Shown here: positions 7,611 through 10,248 of the stretch, in pieces
Layout of the letters: each line of letters opens with the position of its first letter
Numbering within the stretch: the first letter of the stretch is position 1
Assembly: GCA_038330095.1 (NCBI GenBank)
Contig: JBBQNQ010000088.1
Coordinates: 1-10,248, forward strand
Origin: JBBPZA01 sp038330095
GTDB taxonomy: Bacteria > Actinomycetota > Thermoleophilia > Solirubrobacterales > Solirubrobacteraceae
Length of the DNA: 10,248 bases
Reading direction: 5' to 3'
The notes under the pieces: model-generated
What the model was told of the DNA's origin: nothing
Seen by the model: only the letters and a program-made list of their open reading frames with translations
The model's database searches: none
Position numbers and translations under genes: made by a program

Positions 7611-7615
7611 CTCCT
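7611..7615 (-). promoter_or_regulatory. Ribosome binding site of the sulfite reductase gene
   Basis: AGGAG on the minus strand, 10 nt before the ATG at 7600. The spacing is slightly long, but this is the clearest Shine-Dalgarno match near this start. Confidence 0.45.
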
Positions 7616-7660
7616 GGTCTCGCTGTGCGGTCGGCGGCGGCCGTCGCAGGCCGGCAGGCG

Positions 7661-7687
7661 AATATAGCAATGCCGACCGGCTTTACA
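7661..7687 (-). promoter_or_regulatory. Candidate promoter of the sulfate assimilation operon
   Basis: The 102-nt gap upstream of the sulfite reductase gene contains a rare AT-rich patch. On the minus strand it reads TGCTATATT, an extended -10 element with TATATT at 7661-7666. A weak -35-like TGTAAA lies at 7682-7687, 15 nt upstream. A start site near 7654 would give a leader of about 54 nt. No other AT-rich patch of this kind stands out among the gene boundaries I examined. No known riboswitch or operator is recognised, and the leader is too short for a typical SAM riboswitch. Confidence 0.38.
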
Positions 7688-7702
7688 GTGATTCTGGGTG
7701 GC

Positions 7703-7924
7703 TCAGCCCCAGGGGTGCGGATCGCCCCACGGGGAGGGCTCGTCGGGCTCGCGTCCGACGGCCTCGTAGAGCGCTGCCCGCTGCCACGGATCGCGCGCCG
7801 GGGGTGCCGGCGCAGCGTGCGGCGCCGTGTCGCGCAGGAAGCGCTCGAGCGCGGCGACCACGGCCGCGGCCTGGAGCGGTGAGGCGGCGGGCGCGACGAT
7901 CTCGAGCTTGGGGCGGCGGTTCAT
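7703..7924 (-). CDS. Small protein, possible acyl-CoA carboxylase epsilon subunit
   Basis: A 73-residue protein from ATG 7924. It opens with a short strand (KLEIVAP) and an Ala-rich helix (QAAAVVAALERFLRDT), followed by an Ala/Pro linker and a Trp-containing tail (PWQRAAL...PWGDPHPWG). This layout of strand, helix of the 'AALVAVL' kind, Ala/Pro linker and Trp/Arg tail resembles the small epsilon subunits that stabilise actinobacterial acyl-CoA carboxylases. A carboxylase alpha subunit is encoded on the same strand at 931-2715. Clear family signatures are missing, so the call rests on layout and context. The same frame stays open up to about 8395, but that part lies opposite the well-supported gene at 7982-8929, so the ATG at 7924 is preferred. 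No good ribosome binding site is seen. It lies 102 nt ahead of the sulfite reductase gene and is divergent from the next gene, with 57 nt between the starts. Confidence 0.5.
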   Translation of the reverse strand: MNRRPKLEIVAPAASPLQAAAVVAALERFLRDTAPHAAPAPPARDPWQRAALYEAVGREPDEPSPWGDPHPWG

Positions 7925-7981
7925 CGGCGGGCGGCGAAGAGGGTACCGGCCGCAGCGACCGCCGCGGCTATCGTCGCGCGG

Positions 7982-8929
7982 ATGCCCGAGGTGCCCGTCC
8001 TGGACCACGACGCGGTCCTGTCCGCCGTGGCGCCGCCCGCAGCGATCGCCGCCGTTGAGGACGCCTTCCGTCGCCACCACCGCGGCGAGTGGGTGATGCC
8101 GCCCAAGGTGTACCTCCCCTGCCCTCCGTGGGGGGACTTCCGCGCGATGCCGGCGCGCGGAGCGGGCGTGGCGCTGCTGAAGTGGATCACGTCCTTCCCC
8201 GGAAACCCCGAGCACGGCCTGCCGACGGTGACCGGAGTGGTCTGCCTGTCGAGCGCCGAGACCGGCGAGCCACTGATGCTCCTCGACGCTCGGTCGGTGA
8301 CGGCGCTGCGCACCGGCGCGGTTGCGGCGGTGGCGGCGCGGGCGCTCGCGCCGCCGGATGCCCGAACGGTCGGCGTGGTCGGTGCGGGGCTTCACGGCGC
8401 CTGGGTCGCGCGCTGCATGGCCGCGGCGGGCTACGGCCCGGGTGTGTGCGCCGACCCTCGCGAGCCGGCGGCCCGCGCGCTCGCGCAGGAGCTGGGGTGG
8501 ACCGCCGGCTCAGGCGCGCAGGCCCTTGACTGCCAGGTGATCTGCTGCGTGACCCCCGGCGCCGAGCCCGTGGTCGAGGCCGGCGACCTGCGTCCCGGCG
8601 CCCATCTCAACATGCTCGGAGCCGACGGGCCCGGCAAGGCCGAGGCGACGCCCGGCGCGGTCGCCTCCTGCGCGCTGTTCTGCGACGAGTGGGAGCAGGC
8701 CTCACACGGAGGCGAGCTGACCGCCGCCGTGCAACAGGGCCTCATCGACCGCGAGCGGGTGACCGCCCTCGGCGCCGTCCTGTGCGGCGACGCGCCCGGC
8801 CGGCCCGGCCCCGAGGCAGTCACCCTCTTCGACTCCACTGGCCTGGCGATCCAGGACCTCGCTGTCGCGCTCGCCGCCTACGGGGCGTGGCAGGCCGGTC
8901 GGGTCGAGGGCCAGACGGTCTCGCTCTGA
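7982..8929 (+). CDS. Ornithine cyclodeaminase / mu-crystallin family NAD(P)-dependent enzyme
   Basis: A 315-residue protein of the family that includes ornithine cyclodeaminase, archaeal alanine dehydrogenase and ketimine reductases. The N-terminal part has the usual substrate-side residues: K42 in PPKVYL, R54, and K67 in LLKWIT. A conserved RTGAVAAVAARAL block follows at 110-122. The Rossmann fold begins with GVVGAGLHGAW (131-141), and the second strand ends in Asp158 (VCADP), which favours NAD over NADP. HLNMLGADGPGKAE (208-221) corresponds to the family's 'GAD.PGK' block with D215, and DSTGLAIQDLA starts at 284. The substrate cannot be told from sequence; true ornithine deamination is only one option. 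No clear ribosome binding site precedes the ATG. TATCGT lies only about 10 nt upstream, so a leaderless or nearly leaderless transcript is conceivable. It is a single gene, diverging from 7703-7924 and converging on the phosphatase gene. Confidence 0.87.
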   Translation: MPEVPVLDHDAVLSAVAPPAAIAAVEDAFRRHHRGEWVMPPKVYLPCPPWGDFRAMPARGAGVALLKWITSFPGNPEHGLPTVTGVVCLSSAETGEPLMLLDARSVTALRTGAVAAVAARALAPPDARTVGVVGAGLHGAWVARCMAAAGYGPGVCADPREPAARALAQELGWTAGSGAQALDCQVICCVTPGAEPVVEAGDLRPGAHLNMLGADGPGKAEATPGAVASCALFCDEWEQASHGGELTAAVQQGLIDRERVTALGAVLCGDAPGRPGPEAVTLFDSTGLAIQDLAVALAAYGAWQAGRVEGQTVSL

Positions 8930-8954
8930 CTCCGCCGCTCGCGTTCGCCGGCGC

Positions 8955-10248
8955 TCAGCGGACGAGGCCCGCTCGTCCCCGCCGCAGCGTCCAGGTTCGC
9001 GTCTCGGCCAGGTCGGTGGTCCGCCGCCGGATGGTCTCGAGCTTCTTGAAGGTCGTCTTGAAGCGCTTGGCGGTGGCCTCGCAGGTGACGTAGCCGTGGT
9101 GGATGTAGTCGAGGTCGTCGTAGATGCCGGGGTTGGCGGTGCGCTGGTTGGCCACATAGCTCGGCGGGTTGGTCGGGGCGTCGGGCGTCCCGTAGCCCGG
9201 CACCCGGCCGATCGAGAGGACCTCGGTGTCGGAGGCCGAGGTGACCGAGCCGCCGACGAACTCGGCCGCAACGATCTCCCCCGCGCGGGTCTTGACGTCG
9301 CCGGAGATGAACGCGTGGTAGTCGCCGGTGAGGAACACGACGTCCTCGACGTCGCGGATCGTGCGCAGGAGCGCCTCGCGCTCGACCGGGTAGCCGTCCC
9401 AGGCGTCCAGGTCGCCGAGGTCGCCGACCGCCTTCTTCATGGGCATGATCGGGACTTCGTTGGCGATCACCTTCCATGCCGCCTTCGAATCCTTGATCCC
9501 GCTGCGGGCGAACTCGAGCTGGGTAGAGCCCAGGTGGGTTCGAGGGTCGTCGAGCTCGGGACAGTCTCCACCGGTCGCGCAGGGGGACGCCTGCCGGTAC
9601 TGGCGCTCGTCGAGGACGAAGAGGTCGACGAGCGACCCGAACGACGCCTTGTGGTAGAGCCTTTGCCGTCCGATCGCGAAGGTGGGCATCGACTCGAAGA
9701 ACGCCCGGTAGGCGGTGTCGCGGCGCCTCCTCGAGTAGCCGCCACTGTCGCGCGCCCCGCCGTCCTTCGCACCCCCCGAGTAGTCGTTCTGTACCTCGTG
9801 GTCGTCCCACAGCGAGATCTGCGGGAAGGCGGCGTGCATCTTGCGCAGCGAGGAGTCGCTGCGGTAGGTGCTGTAGCGCTCGCGGAAGCCCGCGCGCGTG
9901 CCGAAGGTGGCATCGAACTTCGCCTCGCGCACCCCGATGGGCGGGTTCAGGACGACGTCGGAGTAGATGTAGTCGCCCAGGTTGATGACGAAGTCGATGT
10001 CCTCGCGGGCCAGCAGGGAGTGGGCGTTGAAGTAGCCGAAGGTGAACTCCTGGCAGGAGAAGAAGGCGAAGCGCACCGGCTGGTTCGAGTCGGGGGGCAG
10101 CGCGGAACGGAAGCGCCCCACCGGGCTGTCGGCGTCGCGGCTGGAGAAGCGGTAGTAGTACTGCTCGTAGGGGTCGAGGCCGCGGATGCGCGCCTTGACG
10201 GAATGACCGACCGCGTCCTGGGTGGTCAGCAGTCGCCGCGCGACGGTT
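8955..10248 (-). CDS. PhoD-like alkaline phosphatase/phosphodiesterase (N-terminus beyond right edge)
   Basis: A metal-dependent phosphomonoesterase or phosphodiesterase of the PhoD type, usually exported through the Tat pathway; the signal peptide would lie outside the window. The frame stays open to the last base, giving about 430 visible residues, so a GTG start at 10121 would be artificial. The first part (SVKARIRGLDPYEQYYYRF ... GRFRSA) is the end of the Fn3-like PhoD N-terminal domain. The catalytic part shows FFSCQ, LGDYIY (position about 9976), WDDHEVQND (about 9809), LDERQYR and TGDYHAF (about 9329), which carry the Asp, Tyr, Asn, Cys and His residues expected to hold the metal site. 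EFVGGSVTSAS near the end is also typical. No neighbouring phosphate transport or regulatory gene is present to show whether it is induced by phosphate starvation. It ends 25 nt from the stop codon of the convergent gene, with no clear terminator between them. Confidence 0.93.
   Translation of the reverse strand, partial: TVARRLLTTQDAVGHSVKARIRGLDPYEQYYYRFSSRDADSPVGRFRSALPPDSNQPVRFAFFSCQEFTFGYFNAHSLLAREDIDFVINLGDYIYSDVVLNPPIGVREAKFDATFGTRAGFRERYSTYRSDSSLRKMHAAFPQISLWDDHEVQNDYSGGAKDGGARDSGGYSRRRRDTAYRAFFESMPTFAIGRQRLYHKASFGSLVDLFVLDERQYRQASPCATGGDCPELDDPRTHLGSTQLEFARSGIKDSKAAWKVIANEVPIMPMKKAVGDLGDLDAWDGYPVEREALLRTIRDVEDVVFLTGDYHAFISGDVKTRAGEIVAAEFVGGSVTSASDTEVLSIGRVPGYGTPDAPTNPPSYVANQRTANPGIYDDLDYIHHGYVTCEATAKRFKTTFKKLETIRRRTTDLAETRTWTLRRGRAGLVR

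Noticed and set aside
7601..7660. Possible riboswitch or cysteine-rich leader peptide before the sulfite reductase gene
   Set aside because: The leader would be only about 54 nt, shows no riboswitch core, and has no small open frame containing Cys codons.
6620..7882. Plus-strand open frame of 420 codons opposite the sulfite reductase gene
   Set aside because: Shadow of the minus-strand coding sequence. It also crosses the probable promoter gap and the small gene without any domain signature.
7925..8395. Upstream extension of the small minus-strand gene
   Set aside because: It lies opposite the cyclodeaminase-family gene, and its translation shows no conserved features.
8930..8954. Possible bidirectional terminator between the convergent stop codons
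   Set aside because: Only 25 nt of GC-rich sequence. No stable long stem and no T-run on either strand.

Overview
The window is very GC-rich, with strong G/C bias at third codon positions, and gene-dense. Its gene content points to a high-GC actinobacterium. My best guess is a deep-branching Thermoleophilia/Solirubrobacterales-type lineage, based on overall protein flavour, the fused biotin carboxylase–BCCP subunit and a possible small epsilon-type subunit; this placement is inference, not proof. No RNA gene, insertion sequence, CRISPR array, integrase or compositional island is visible. No gene-free stretch longer than about 300 bases exists; the largest gap is about 100 bases (7601-7702).

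Layout. Positions 1-866 (minus) carry a membrane-anchored diguanylate cyclase cut by the left edge. Positions 931-2715 (minus) encode an acyl-CoA carboxylase alpha subunit (biotin carboxylase plus biotin carrier). Positions 2761-7600 (minus) hold a compact assimilatory sulfate reduction operon, transcribed in the order siroheme sulfite reductase, cysH, cysD, cysN. Its start and stop codons overlap or nearly touch (13-nt overlap, 18-nt gap, 1-nt overlap). A short minus-strand gene at 7703-7924 resembles an acyl-CoA carboxylase epsilon-type small subunit. Divergent from it is an ornithine cyclodeaminase/mu-crystallin family dehydrogenase at 7982-8929 (plus). This converges on a PhoD-like metallophosphatase (8955-10248, minus) whose N-terminus runs off the right edge.

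How the genes fit together. CysD and CysN form ATP sulfurylase and make APS. The CysH protein carries the CC...CxxC iron-sulfur signature of APS reductases, and no APS kinase (cysC) is present or fused to CysN. The cluster therefore reads as the direct route sulfate -> APS -> sulfite -> sulfide. A candidate extended -10 promoter lies in the only AT-rich patch, just upstream of the sulfite reductase gene. The carboxylase alpha subunit follows cysN by 45 nt and could be co-transcribed. The carboxyltransferase beta subunit, siroheme synthesis genes, a ferredoxin donor and the sulfate transporter are not in the window.

Overall this is mostly well-understood core metabolism. I did not find a convincing undescribed system. 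The points most worth a second look are the short putative carboxylase subunit, the 55-residue tail on CysN, the unassigned six-helix sensor region of the diguanylate cyclase, and the substrate of the cyclodeaminase-family enzyme.
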